8,105 nt of DNA from Candidatus Dojkabacteria bacterium (GTDB lineage Bacteria > Patescibacteriota > Dojkabacteria > B142 > OLB20), in assembly GCA_020429485.1 (NCBI GenBank), contig JAGQLK010000047.1, positions 1 to 8,105 of the forward strand. Reading direction: 5' to 3'. A program made the translations under genes and the position numbers. Of this stretch, positions 1 to 5,040 are shown one piece after another. The notes beneath the pieces were generated by a model. That model ran no database searches. It saw nothing but the letters and a program-made list of their open reading frames with translations, and was not told where the DNA came from. Every line of letters begins with the position of its first letter. The first letter of the stretch is position 1.

Positions 1-2
1 GT

Positions 3-563
3 GATCTAACTACTAAAGAATGTATAGATTCAATTAGATCCGTATTGGATGATCATAAGGTGGATATTTTAGTTAATATGGCTGGAATAGGAATCTATAA
101 AAGTCTTGAGGATCTGTCGCCAGAAGACTTTTTCTTATCGCTCCAACTGAACACAATGGTTCCATTTTTACTTACAAAGATTACTATGGACTATCTTAAG
201 AAATCGGACATTGGACTAGTGGTTAATATTGGCTCAGGAGCTGGCACTATGCCATTTGCTGGTAGAAGTGCCTACTGTACTTCAAAATATGCTTTAAGAG
301 GTTTATCACTTTCATTATCTGAGGAATATAGAGAACAGGATATAAGTTTTCTGCTAATTACATTAGGAAGTACTATGACTACTTTTGGAGGTAAATCAAT
401 AACCGCTCAGGAAGAGAAAGTAAAAAATGGAAATGCTATATTCCCTGTAGAATATGCTGCGCAGGAAATCCTGAATCAAATAAAGAATCCTGAAAGAGAA
501 GATGAATTCGTTCTATATCCTTCAGAGCATGGGTTTGGAAAATGGAAGAAACCTTCTAACTGA
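3..563 (+). CDS. short-chain dehydrogenase/reductase (SDR), 5' end outside window
   Basis: The frame is open from the first base to the TGA at 561-563, giving 186 residues of a protein whose start lies upstream. A TTG at 45 could be read as a start, but the residues before it continue the fold, so I treat the gene as truncated by the window. What is present is the C-terminal three quarters of a classical SDR: NMAGIG (residues 25-30 of the visible part, usual form NNAG), a helix Asn in LQLN (N50), the catalytic Ser in NIGSGAG (S78) and YCTSK (Y91, K95), completing the Asn-Ser-Tyr-Lys tetrad. The missing part would hold the TGxxxGIG nucleotide-binding loop. By family it is a cytosolic NAD(P)-dependent oxidoreductase; the substrate cannot be read from the sequence. 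It converges on the Nudix gene, with an 8-bp overlap of the coding ends. Confidence 0.9.
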   Translation, partial: DLTTKECIDSIRSVLDDHKVDILVNMAGIGIYKSLEDLSPEDFFLSLQLNTMVPFLLTKITMDYLKKSDIGLVVNIGSGAGTMPFAGRSAYCTSKYALRGLSLSLSEEYREQDISFLLITLGSTMTTFGGKSITAQEEKVKNGNAIFPVEYAAQEILNQIKNPEREDEFVLYPSEHGFGKWKKPSN

Positions 564-1017
564 ACGGGTTAATTGACTTATATTCTAAGTATCTTTCTAT
601 TGCTGGATATTCATCGATAACAAAGTTTGTGCTGTTAAGATTATCTAAGCTAATAAAAAGTGCGTCTTCGAGTATAGATTCATTTTCTTGCATATTAATT
701 CTTGGGTCACCTTTTATGTATTTTGCTAATCTAGCTATTGCCACTATTTGTTTATGGGTACCATTTTCTTTAGTGTAACTCCATGTCCAAGTGTAGAAGG
801 GGAGGCTAGGTATTATTTCAACTCCTGTTTCTTCCTGAACCTCTCTAATAATAGATTCGTTTGGTTCTTCACCCAAATTCATCTGTCCACCTGGCAGGCC
901 ATATTTTCCTGCTAATTTTTTGTTTTGATATTTATTACTCTTGAATTTTATTACTAGTATTTTGGATTCTTCATTGAATATAAATGCCTTTTGAGCAAAG
1001 TTTAATATAGTTTTCAT
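556..1017 (-). CDS. Nudix hydrolase
   Basis: This 153-residue protein has a perfect Nudix box, G-x5-E-x7-REV-x-EE-x-GV, from G44 to V66, including the REVQEETGV core whose glutamates bind the catalytic divalent metal. It is preceded by KYGLPGGQ, the usual strand and turn into the box. Nudix enzymes hydrolyse a nucleoside diphosphate linked to another moiety; the closest general look is the MutT/ADP-ribose-type single-domain enzymes, but substrate residues cannot be assigned by eye. The length is typical of a complete single-domain Nudix protein. The ATG at 1017 is not preceded by a Shine-Dalgarno sequence, and a TATAAT lies about 25 bp upstream, so the leader is short. The 3' end overlaps the convergent SDR gene. 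Confidence 0.93.
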   Translation of the reverse strand: MKTILNFAQKAFIFNEESKILVIKFKSNKYQNKKLAGKYGLPGGQMNLGEEPNESIIREVQEETGVEIIPSLPFYTWTWSYTKENGTHKQIVAIARLAKYIKGDPRINMQENESILEDALFISLDNLNSTNFVIDEYPAIERYLEYKSINPFS

Positions 1018-1041
1018 GTATACTTGATAATAGTTATTGAT

Positions 1042-1069
1042 ATTATAAGCGAAGTAGTTAACATTACTA
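1042..1069 (-). promoter_or_regulatory. candidate promoter of the Nudix gene
   Basis: On the minus strand a perfect TATAAT (-10) occupies 1047 to 1042. A poor -35 (TAGTAA, 1069 to 1064) lies 16 bp away. It would start transcription near 1035, giving a leader of roughly 17 nt. It lies just downstream of the terminator at 1122-1090, which makes the Nudix gene a separate transcription unit. The -35 is weak, so only the -10 is persuasive. Confidence 0.4.
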
Positions 1070-1089
1070 CTGAGGATAAATTCAGTTAC

Positions 1090-1122
1090 AAAAAAAGGCC
1101 ACTATTTTTAATTAGCGGCCTT
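1090..1122 (-). terminator. intrinsic terminator of the small paralogue pair
   Basis: Read on the minus strand, AAGGCCGCTA (1122-1113) pairs with TAGTGGCCTT (1104-1095) in a 10-bp stem with one G-T wobble and an 8-nt loop. A run of T follows (seven in all, two of them in the stem). On the plus strand no T-run follows the stem, so it works in one direction. It sits about 50 bp after the stop of the 75-aa gene, ending that operon before the Nudix gene. Confidence 0.88.
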
Positions 1123-1171
1123 GGCATAAATGAAGCAGATAGTTCACTACATATCTGTTTCAAGTTAGGAG

Positions 1172-1399
1172 CTACTCTTCTTCAAAGTTCGCATTATATT
1201 CTGTGCGAATATAATCGTCTAGTTTAGCATTGACTCCATTGCTCATGCGGAAATCCATTATTTCAATGATAATCTCCTCTTTAGTTTGGAATGTTCTTTC
1301 CATATACTTAAGAGTTTTGTTTGTCATGAAGTATACAAGTTTTGCAAACTCCCCTCGGGGAAGTGTAAAAATAAAATCGAACAGCTCTCTTTGTGTCAT
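1172..1399 (-). CDS. small paralogous protein 2 of tandem pair (unknown function)
   Basis: A 75-residue protein that I do not recognise as a named family. It aligns end to end without large gaps with its upstream neighbour (73 aa): both share an N-terminal helix, the motif LPRG[ED]FA (here residues 13-19), an EEI-I-I-M helix, a Gly near residue 55 and a final helix ending in Tyr-Asn. It is predicted to be small, soluble and helical, with no signal peptide. The start at 1399 has an AGAGGA Shine-Dalgarno about 11 nt upstream, overlapping the stop codon of the preceding gene (TAG at 1417-1415). The 15-nt spacing therefore suggests translational coupling. The pattern is reminiscent of effector-associated domain (EAD1-like) adaptors, which is inference only. 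The gene pair, ribosome sites and terminator together make this a real gene despite its size. Confidence 0.78.
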   Translation of the reverse strand: MTQRELFDFIFTLPRGEFAKLVYFMTNKTLKYMERTFQTKEEIIIEIMDFRMSNGVNAKLDDYIRTEYNANFEEE

Positions 1400-1414
1400 G
1401 ATATGTATCTTCCT

Positions 1415-1636
1415 CTATCTCTGGCTATAATTATATTTCTCATTAACATAATTATAAATATCTTGGTTGCCATGTCTCCTTTGGTATTCGAGCATATATA
1501 TTACTATTTCTTCGACTGTTTCGAAATCTTTTTCGAAATCTGTTAATTGCTTTCCGAATACCACATATGCCATAAGTGCGAAATCGCCCCTTGGTAACTT
1601 TCGGATAAAATAGTATAACTCCATGTCTATTTCCAT
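1415..1636 (-). CDS. small paralogous protein 1 of tandem pair (unknown function)
   Basis: A 73-residue protein, the first gene of the minus-strand pair. I chose the ATG at 1636 rather than the in-frame ATG at 1678 for three reasons: a good GAGGAG lies 9 nt before it (1651-1646), the alignment with the paralogue starts there, and the extra 14 residues would run through a leader hairpin. It carries LPRGDFA (residues 14-20), then a hydrophobic helix, a VEEIVIYMLEY helix, a HGN turn and a Tyr-rich last helix. The order of helices and the Gly turn resemble the roughly 75-residue EAD1-type domains of bacterial conflict systems, where stand-alone copies recruit effectors. I have not verified this and other small helical families would fit. 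Both paralogues sit divergent from an NTPase with a DNA-binding domain. Confidence 0.78.
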   Translation of the reverse strand: MEIDMELYYFIRKLPRGDFALMAYVVFGKQLTDFEKDFETVEEIVIYMLEYQRRHGNQDIYNYVNEKYNYSQR

Positions 1637-1645
1637 GATATGTAA

Positions 1646-1680
1646 CTCCTCGCCTCGATGAGGCATATTTGCATACAAAT
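1646..1680 (-). promoter_or_regulatory. leader hairpins and ribosome binding site of the small-gene pair
   Basis: The minus-strand leader carries two consecutive hairpins: ATTTG-TATG-CAAAT (1680-1667) and GCCTC-ATC-GAGGC (1664-1652). The second abuts the Shine-Dalgarno GAGGAG (1651-1646). The CCTC of the second hairpin could pair instead with the GAGG of the Shine-Dalgarno, so two exclusive pairings exist, one of which would hide the ribosome site. The complementarity is visible; a regulatory switch is inference. Confidence 0.4.
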
Positions 1681-1700
1681 ATTATTGGGTATTTCCACAA

Positions 1701-1728
1701 TATCTACTTGATTGCAAATAATTGTCAT
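1701..1728 (-). promoter_or_regulatory. possible promoter of the small-gene pair
   Basis: On the minus strand ATGACA (1728-1723, five of six to the -35 consensus) is followed after 16 bp by TAGATA (1706-1701), a poor -10. A start near 1694 would give a leader of about 58 nt that contains both hairpins. A second TATAAT (1775-1770) exists further upstream but lacks a -35. Weak evidence. Confidence 0.25.
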
Positions 1729-1796
1729 TGGGCGTATTAAATTTTAATGAGCCTCAATATAGTGAGTATATTATAAGTTTATTCGTTTCATAATAC

Positions 1797-1826
1797 TTGA
1801 CCAACAGGTTATAATTCCACTATAGT
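1797..1826 (+). promoter_or_regulatory. candidate promoter of the regulator-phosphatase operon
   Basis: TTGACC (1797-1802) and TATAGT (1821-1826) are 18 bp apart, each matching five of six consensus bases. Transcription would start near 1833, about 26 nt before the ATG at 1859, and there is no Shine-Dalgarno in that leader. An alternative -10, TATTAT (1834-1839), has no matching -35. The first TTCTGACA repeat begins on the last base of the -10. Confidence 0.5.
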
Positions 1827-1854
1827 TCTGACATATTATTATGTATTTCTGACA
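1826..1854 (+). repeat. TTCTGACA direct repeat, possible operator
   Basis: Two identical 8-bp copies (1826-1833 and 1847-1854) start 21 bp apart, about two helical turns, and both are followed by AT-rich bases (WAT). They lie from the -10 region to four bases before the start codon of a gene whose product has an OmpR/PhoB-type winged helix. Proteins of that class bind direct repeats as tandem dimers, usually with about 11-bp spacing, so an autoregulatory site is plausible but not established. Confidence 0.4.
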
Positions 1855-1858
1855 AATA

Positions 1859-3124
1859 ATGGATTATGAAGCACAGATACCAAAGAGTGAGATAAATAAG
1901 TTGGCTAGGCTCATATTGAGCCCATTGCAGTATAATGCTTCTCTGTATGCAATATGGCCGCTGGGATCAGGTATGAGGATTTTTGTAAATAAAATATTCA
2001 ATAACTTTCAATTGGTATCACAGGAATTGAATATTAGTCAGGATAAACTAATCGTTTTGCGAATAGAGTGTGATTTATTATTCGGTGGTGATCCATTAAC
2101 ATCTGTATTTATTCAATTGTATAAAGGATTAGTTGAAGGCAATAATAATAAGGCTTTGCAGGGAGGGATAGATTACTATTTCCAGATCAGGAAAATCATA
2201 GAAGGTATTTTAGATGCTGAAAAAAAAGTTTTGATTGTTATCAATGGAATAGATAAAATGCACAGCAAAGACCAAGAGATTTTGCTAAGTGCTTTTTCCA
2301 GCATTTTATACCTTGATATTACAAAAATTCATGCCATCTTTAATGTTAGTAATCATGATGTTATTCTTGGCTTTAATGATGTAGAAAGTTTTGGATTATT
2401 TAGGAACATAGTATATATTCCTAATCCAACTAGGGAAGAATTTGATAATTATGTAGCCGACCTAAAACGAAGATGGGGCGTAAGCCTTGATCCTGAGCAG
2501 CACAAATTAATTGAGCTTTGCTTTCCTAATAAAATGTTAGCAAATGCAACTTTAAAATGTATTAAAGAAGAAGGGGTAAAAGAAGTAGATGGATTGCTAA
2601 AAAGTAAATCTATGAGATACAGAGTATCTGCCTATTATCACATGCTTGGTAAACTGGAACGAGAATTTCTAGAACACTTAGTTTTCAATAGTAATTATTA
2701 CTCACCTTACAAAGAGCAGATTGAAGATTATTTCATTGAGATTGGTGTGGTAAAAAAAATAAGGGCGAATAAATATGCTTTGAAACCCAAGATGCTTAAT
2801 TATATCGTGAGATTACAAAATACTGCTACGCTAATTAAGAACAAGGTGGGTGAAATTACATATGGAAAGATCATTCTTTCTGATAACTTAAGCATTCATG
2901 AATATGAGGTATTTGAGCTGCTTTATAAGAAGAAAGGTTCGATAGTTAATAGAGATGAAATAGCAAATGCTATCTGGGGGGAAGGGGTTGGTCAAAAATA
3001 TTCGGATTGGGCAATTGACAAATTAATGTCTAGGTTGAGGAAGAAGCTATTTGATCTGGCTATTCATAAAATAAAAATCGATACTCATAAAAAGCAAGGG
3101 TTCAAATTAATCGTCGATGAATAA
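1859..3124 (+). CDS. STAND/AAA-like NTPase fold with C-terminal OmpR/PhoB-type winged helix
   Basis: A 421-residue protein. The C-terminus (about 335-419) is a clear Trans_reg_C winged helix: LSIHEYEVFELLYKKKG, then VNRDEIANAIWGE, the recognition helix ending SRLRKKL, and the wing ending KKQGFKL. The N-terminal 200 residues have the layout of an AAA/STAND ATPase: a P-loop position WPLGSGMRIF (33-42), a Walker B-like strand VLIVINGIDK (124-133) and a sensor-1-like strand IFNVSN (160-165). The Walker A lysine is replaced: where GSGK[ST] is expected the sequence is GSGMR, so nucleotide hydrolysis is doubtful. Residues 250-315 look like a further helical or winged segment. There is no receiver domain, transmembrane segment or signal peptide, so it is a cytosolic one-component regulator by inference. 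The ATG at 1859 has no Shine-Dalgarno. Its end overlaps the next gene by 8 bp (ATGAATAA), indicating one operon. Confidence 0.85.
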   Translation: MDYEAQIPKSEINKLARLILSPLQYNASLYAIWPLGSGMRIFVNKIFNNFQLVSQELNISQDKLIVLRIECDLLFGGDPLTSVFIQLYKGLVEGNNNKALQGGIDYYFQIRKIIEGILDAEKKVLIVINGIDKMHSKDQEILLSAFSSILYLDITKIHAIFNVSNHDVILGFNDVESFGLFRNIVYIPNPTREEFDNYVADLKRRWGVSLDPEQHKLIELCFPNKMLANATLKCIKEEGVKEVDGLLKSKSMRYRVSAYYHMLGKLEREFLEHLVFNSNYYSPYKEQIEDYFIEIGVVKKIRANKYALKPKMLNYIVRLQNTATLIKNKVGEITYGKIILSDNLSIHEYEVFELLYKKKGSIVNRDEIANAIWGEGVGQKYSDWAIDKLMSRLRKKLFDLAIHKIKIDTHKKQGFKLIVDE

Positions 3125-3773
3125 AATTAGTGAACTAAAAGAGAAAATTAAGGCTAGCCATAATGCAGGAATAGCTTTAGATATTGACGAGACATTATCT
3201 TGGACTATCGGATATTGGGTAGAGAAAATGTTTGAAAACTTTGGTAATCCAGAAAATCTTACAATTGAGCAAGTGATAAGCAAATACAGGTATACACAAA
3301 ACGTTCCGTACTGGCAAACAGAGGAGGCTATGCAATGGATGCATGATCATAGAGAAGACAATGCTTTGCAAAAGGAATTGCCATTGATCGAGAATTCTCA
3401 AAGATGCGTAAATGAGATAAATAAAGTAGTCCCGATCGTCGCTTATATCACTACAAGACCAGCTTCTGTGATTTCAGGCACCAAAGATTGGCTTAGAAAG
3501 CATAAATTTCCAGAAGCTGAGGTCATTGCAAGGCCAAAAGAAGTTGATCATTCTGATGGAAATAAATGGAAGGCAAAAGTTCTGGAAGAGCTATATCCAG
3601 TAGTTCATGGTATCGTTGATGACAATCCTGGGTTAGTTGAGTATTTAAGTGTAGAATATCGAGGTAGAATATATCTCTACAACTTCTATGGTGAGTGCAG
3701 GGATGATCTTGATATAGTTAAATGCTCTGATTGGCTTGAAGTAGAGAAGTCGATATTAGGCAATTCTGAATAG
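3117..3773 (+). CDS. HAD-superfamily phosphatase (5'-nucleotidase-like)
   Basis: A 218-residue soluble protein with all haloacid dehalogenase (HAD) motifs: motif I DIDET (22-26, nucleophile D22 and acid/base D24), motif II Thr in ITTRP (111-115), motif III Lys in the NKWKAK segment (150-154) and motif IV VDDNP (167-171). Residues 27-108 form the cap inserted after motif I. The overall layout resembles NT5C-type 5'(3')-deoxyribonucleotidases and related phosphatases, which remove phosphate from small molecules with Mg2+; the actual substrate is not readable. The start codon lies inside the last codons of the regulator gene, so translation is coupled to it. A house-cleaning or signal-removing phosphatase under the regulator's control is a reasonable inference. 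No terminator is visible after it. Confidence 0.87.
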   Translation: MNKISELKEKIKASHNAGIALDIDETLSWTIGYWVEKMFENFGNPENLTIEQVISKYRYTQNVPYWQTEEAMQWMHDHREDNALQKELPLIENSQRCVNEINKVVPIVAYITTRPASVISGTKDWLRKHKFPEAEVIARPKEVDHSDGNKWKAKVLEELYPVVHGIVDDNPGLVEYLSVEYRGRIYLYNFYGECRDDLDIVKCSDWLEVEKSILGNSE

Positions 3774-3856
3774 CCTAAAATTTGTATTTATTCCTTCTGA
3801 CGGTTGTTTTTAGAGAAATTTATCAGTATAATCATACATGCTCTTTTGAAAAGAAA

Positions 3857-3886
3857 TTGAAATTTTGGGTCTCGGTGTTTTACAAT
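3857..3886 (+). promoter_or_regulatory. promoter of the tRNA cluster
   Basis: TTGAAA (3857-3862) and TACAAT (3881-3886) are separated by 18 bp and match five of six consensus bases each. Transcription would begin near 3893, about 24 nt before the mature tRNA-Ile. The region 3774-3856 before it shows no gene and no clear terminator, only a short CTTTTGAAAAG palindrome. Confidence 0.6.
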
Positions 3887-3916
3887 GAGGTCTGTAAATC
3901 AAGTAGATAGTCTGGT

Positions 3917-3993
3917 GAGCGATTAGCTCAGCTGGTTAGAGCGCGGTCCTGATAAGACCGAGGTCCCAGGTTCAAGTCCTGGATCGCTCACCA
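3917..3993 (+). tRNA. trnI: tRNA-Ile (GAT), CCA encoded
   Basis: A full cloverleaf: acceptor GAGCGAT/ATCGCTC (7 bp), D-stem GCTC/GAGC, anticodon stem CGGTC/GACCG with loop CTGATAA (anticodon GAT), 5-nt variable loop AGGTC, and T-stem CCAGG/CCTGG with loop TTCAAGT. The discriminator is A at 3990, and CCA follows in the DNA (3991-3993). All stems are perfectly paired. It is the first gene of a cluster with the tRNA-like element and tRNA-Ala. Confidence 0.98.
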
Positions 3994-4015
3994 GGAAATC
4001 TATTTATCCTGTTGC

Positions 4016-4072
4016 GGGGCTGTGGAAACTCTTCGGAGAAGTCCACCTCCAGGTGCAAGTCCTGGGGCTCCA
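4016..4072 (+). other. 57-nt tRNA-like element, possible tRNA relic or non-decoding small RNA
   Basis: GGGGCT (4016-4021) can pair with GGCTCC (4066-4071), followed by an A in the discriminator position, mimicking the acceptor of the neighbouring tRNA-Ala including a third-pair G-T. Just inside that 3' strand is a perfect T-arm, CCAGG-TGCAAGT-CCTGG, differing by one base from that of tRNA-Ile; the change turns the conserved T55 into G. In place of the D-arm and anticodon arm there is one hairpin, GTGGA/TCCAC around CTC-TTCG-GAG, a classic cUUCGg tetraloop. There is no anticodon and no D-stem, so it cannot decode. It lies in the same transcript, between two real tRNAs. It could be a chimeric pseudo-tRNA, a processing hairpin or a small RNA; I cannot choose between them. 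Confidence 0.5.
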
Positions 4073-4094
4073 CTTTGAAAATTGAGATTTTTGT

Positions 4095-4169
4095 GGGGCT
4101 ATAGCACAGCTGGTCTAATGCGCCTCATTTGCAATGAGGAGATCGAGGGTTCGAATCCCTCTAGCTCCA
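4095..4169 (+). tRNA. trnA: tRNA-Ala (TGC), CCA not encoded
   Basis: Acceptor GGGGCTA/TAGCTCC contains the G3-U70 wobble that is the main alanine identity element. The D-stem GCAC/ATGC has one mismatch, the anticodon stem CCTCA/TGAGG carries loop TTTGCAA (anticodon TGC), the variable loop is AGATC, and the T-stem GAGGG/CCCTC has loop TTCGAAT. The discriminator is A at 4169. The following bases read CAA rather than CCA, so the CCA end must be added by nucleotidyltransferase, unlike the tRNA-Ile upstream. Confidence 0.98.
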
Positions 4170-4253
4170 CAAAGATCTTAAATGTCTTCATTTCTTTTTC
4201 ATTCGCTTGAAACTATTCTTCCCTTTGGTATATGTTAGTGTTATGCACTCTGC

Positions 4254-4282
4254 TTAGAATCTACCTGTAATATACTTATAAT
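4254..4282 (+). promoter_or_regulatory. candidate promoter upstream of the 5S-like segment and MOSC gene
   Basis: A perfect TATAAT (4277-4282) follows a weak TTAGAA (4254-4259) after 17 bp. Transcription would begin near 4289, giving a leader of about 84 nt to the MOSC gene that includes the 5S-like sequence. The interval 4170-4253 shows no gene; a T-rich stretch after tRNA-Ala has no strong hairpin before it. Confidence 0.45.
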
Positions 4283-4309
4283 ATACGAGCAGCTTTTTAT
4301 ACAGTAGAT

Positions 4310-4351
4310 CCTGTTAAATTCCGAACTCGGTGTAGAGGTCGCCCCTATTTT
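4310..4351 (+). other. 5S rRNA-like fragment with following hairpin
   Basis: TTCCGAACTCGG (4319-4330) is an exact match to the near-universal loop C/helix III sequence of bacterial 5S rRNA, and CCTGTT at 4310-4315 sits where 5S has CCTGTTCC. The rest of the roughly 115-nt molecule is not recognisable. What follows (4333-4347) is an imperfect hairpin TAGAGG-TCG-CCCCTA with one A-C mismatch and then TTTT, reminiscent of 5S helix V or a weak terminator. It may be a decayed, internally deleted 5S gene, a structured leader of the MOSC gene, or coincidence. Confidence 0.35.
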
Positions 4352-4372
4352 AAATAGTATTAATAATAGCAA

Positions 4373-4948
4373 ATGAAGGATCAATTAATTGGAGAAGGAG
4401 TAGTAAATGGAGTATTTATCGGCAGTGAACAAGTGAGATCAGTTCCTGCAGAAAAAATATATTTAGATTGGGATGGAATAAGAGGTGACAGGCATTATGG
4501 AAGGACTAAGTTTGCTGGTGTTAGAGAAAAATATCTAGCAAAAGGAACGGAGATGATTAATCTTAGGCAAGTTTCAATAGTCAGTACAGAAGAGTTAGAT
4601 CAAGTTGCAAAATTGCTTGAGGTTGACAATATTATGCCGGAGGATGTTTCTGCGAATATAACTATTTCTGGTATTCCAGATTTTACAAAAATCCCATTTG
4701 GGTCAATTATGCAATTTGAACTACAAGCAAATCTTCTTCTTACAGGTGATAACTTCCCCTGCATAATACCTGGTCAAGAAATAGAGGATAGAACGGGGCA
4801 GAAAATGGCTCATCTTTTTGCAAAGCAAGCTGTTCATAAGAGAGGGCAGACAGCTCTGATACTTCGCCCTGGAATAATTAAACCAGGTAGTAGATTCCAG
4901 ATAATTCTTCCAAAAGAAGTAAACACAGGACTCTCGTACAAAATATAA
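4373..4948 (+). CDS. MOSC domain-containing protein
   Basis: A 191-residue protein with the marks of a stand-alone MOSC domain (molybdenum cofactor sulfurase C-terminal domain): an opening strand GVVNGVFIG, then GIRGDRHYG (35-43), RQVSIVSTEEL (65-75), an Asn-Ile-Thr strand around residue 95, an IPFGS turn and a conserved Cys in NFPC (127-130). MOSC proteins bind or transfer sulfur or carry molybdenum cofactor in their known members; many small ones have no defined role, and no molybdenum genes are visible here. The usual ENI at the middle motif is ANI here, a small deviation. No signal peptide is seen. The ATG has no Shine-Dalgarno; the preceding bases are A/T-rich. It follows the tRNA region and precedes an independent promoter, so it may be a single-gene unit. 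Confidence 0.88.
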   Translation: MKDQLIGEGVVNGVFIGSEQVRSVPAEKIYLDWDGIRGDRHYGRTKFAGVREKYLAKGTEMINLRQVSIVSTEELDQVAKLLEVDNIMPEDVSANITISGIPDFTKIPFGSIMQFELQANLLLTGDNFPCIIPGQEIEDRTGQKMAHLFAKQAVHKRGQTALILRPGIIKPGSRFQIILPKEVNTGLSYKI

Positions 4949-4970
4949 CATCAACCCTTGATAATATTCT

Positions 4971-4999
4971 TTGACCTTGAAGATTCTTTCTGCTAATCT
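4971..4999 (+). promoter_or_regulatory. promoter of the large surface protein gene
   Basis: TTGACC (4971-4976) and TAATCT (4994-4999) are 17 bp apart, and TGC immediately before the -10 gives an extended -10 element. The start would fall near 5006, about 35 nt before the ATG. The -35 hexamer is the same as that proposed for the regulator operon. Confidence 0.55.
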
Positions 5000-5040
5000 A
5001 TTTCCATAGCGCAACTATTTTATTTACTGCCGAAATAAAG

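Noticed and set aside
1024..1227. Plus-strand frame of 67 codons
   Set aside because: It runs through the minus-strand terminator and into the end of the 75-aa gene; no ribosome site, no recognisable protein pattern.
1230..1546. Plus-strand frames opposite the small paralogues
   Set aside because: Antisense shadows: the minus strand has paired homologous proteins with ribosome sites and a terminator, while these have Leu/Ile/Ser-rich random composition.
1637..1678. Upstream in-frame ATG (1678) giving a 14-residue extension of the first small protein
   Set aside because: The extension has no counterpart in the paralogue and covers the leader hairpin and Shine-Dalgarno of the ATG at 1636.
1452..1700. 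Minus-strand 82-codon frame overlapping the first small gene
   Set aside because: Different frame over the same DNA, Arg/Lys-rich frame-shift product of the real gene.
3195..3401. Minus-strand 68-codon frame
   Set aside because: Lies inside the HAD phosphatase, whose motifs are complete on the plus strand.
4016..4072. Tiny tmRNA, because the 5' end reads GGGGCTG and the 3' end resembles an alanine acceptor
   Set aside because: Only 57 nt long, with no room for a tag-coding frame or pseudoknots.
4170..4200. Terminator after tRNA-Ala
   Set aside because: A T-rich run is present but the only preceding stem is 4 bp (AAGA/TCTT) with a 9-nt loop, too weak to call.
4721..5014. Minus-strand 97-codon frame
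   Set aside because: Antisense to the end of the MOSC gene and to the promoter of the surface protein gene; no domain.
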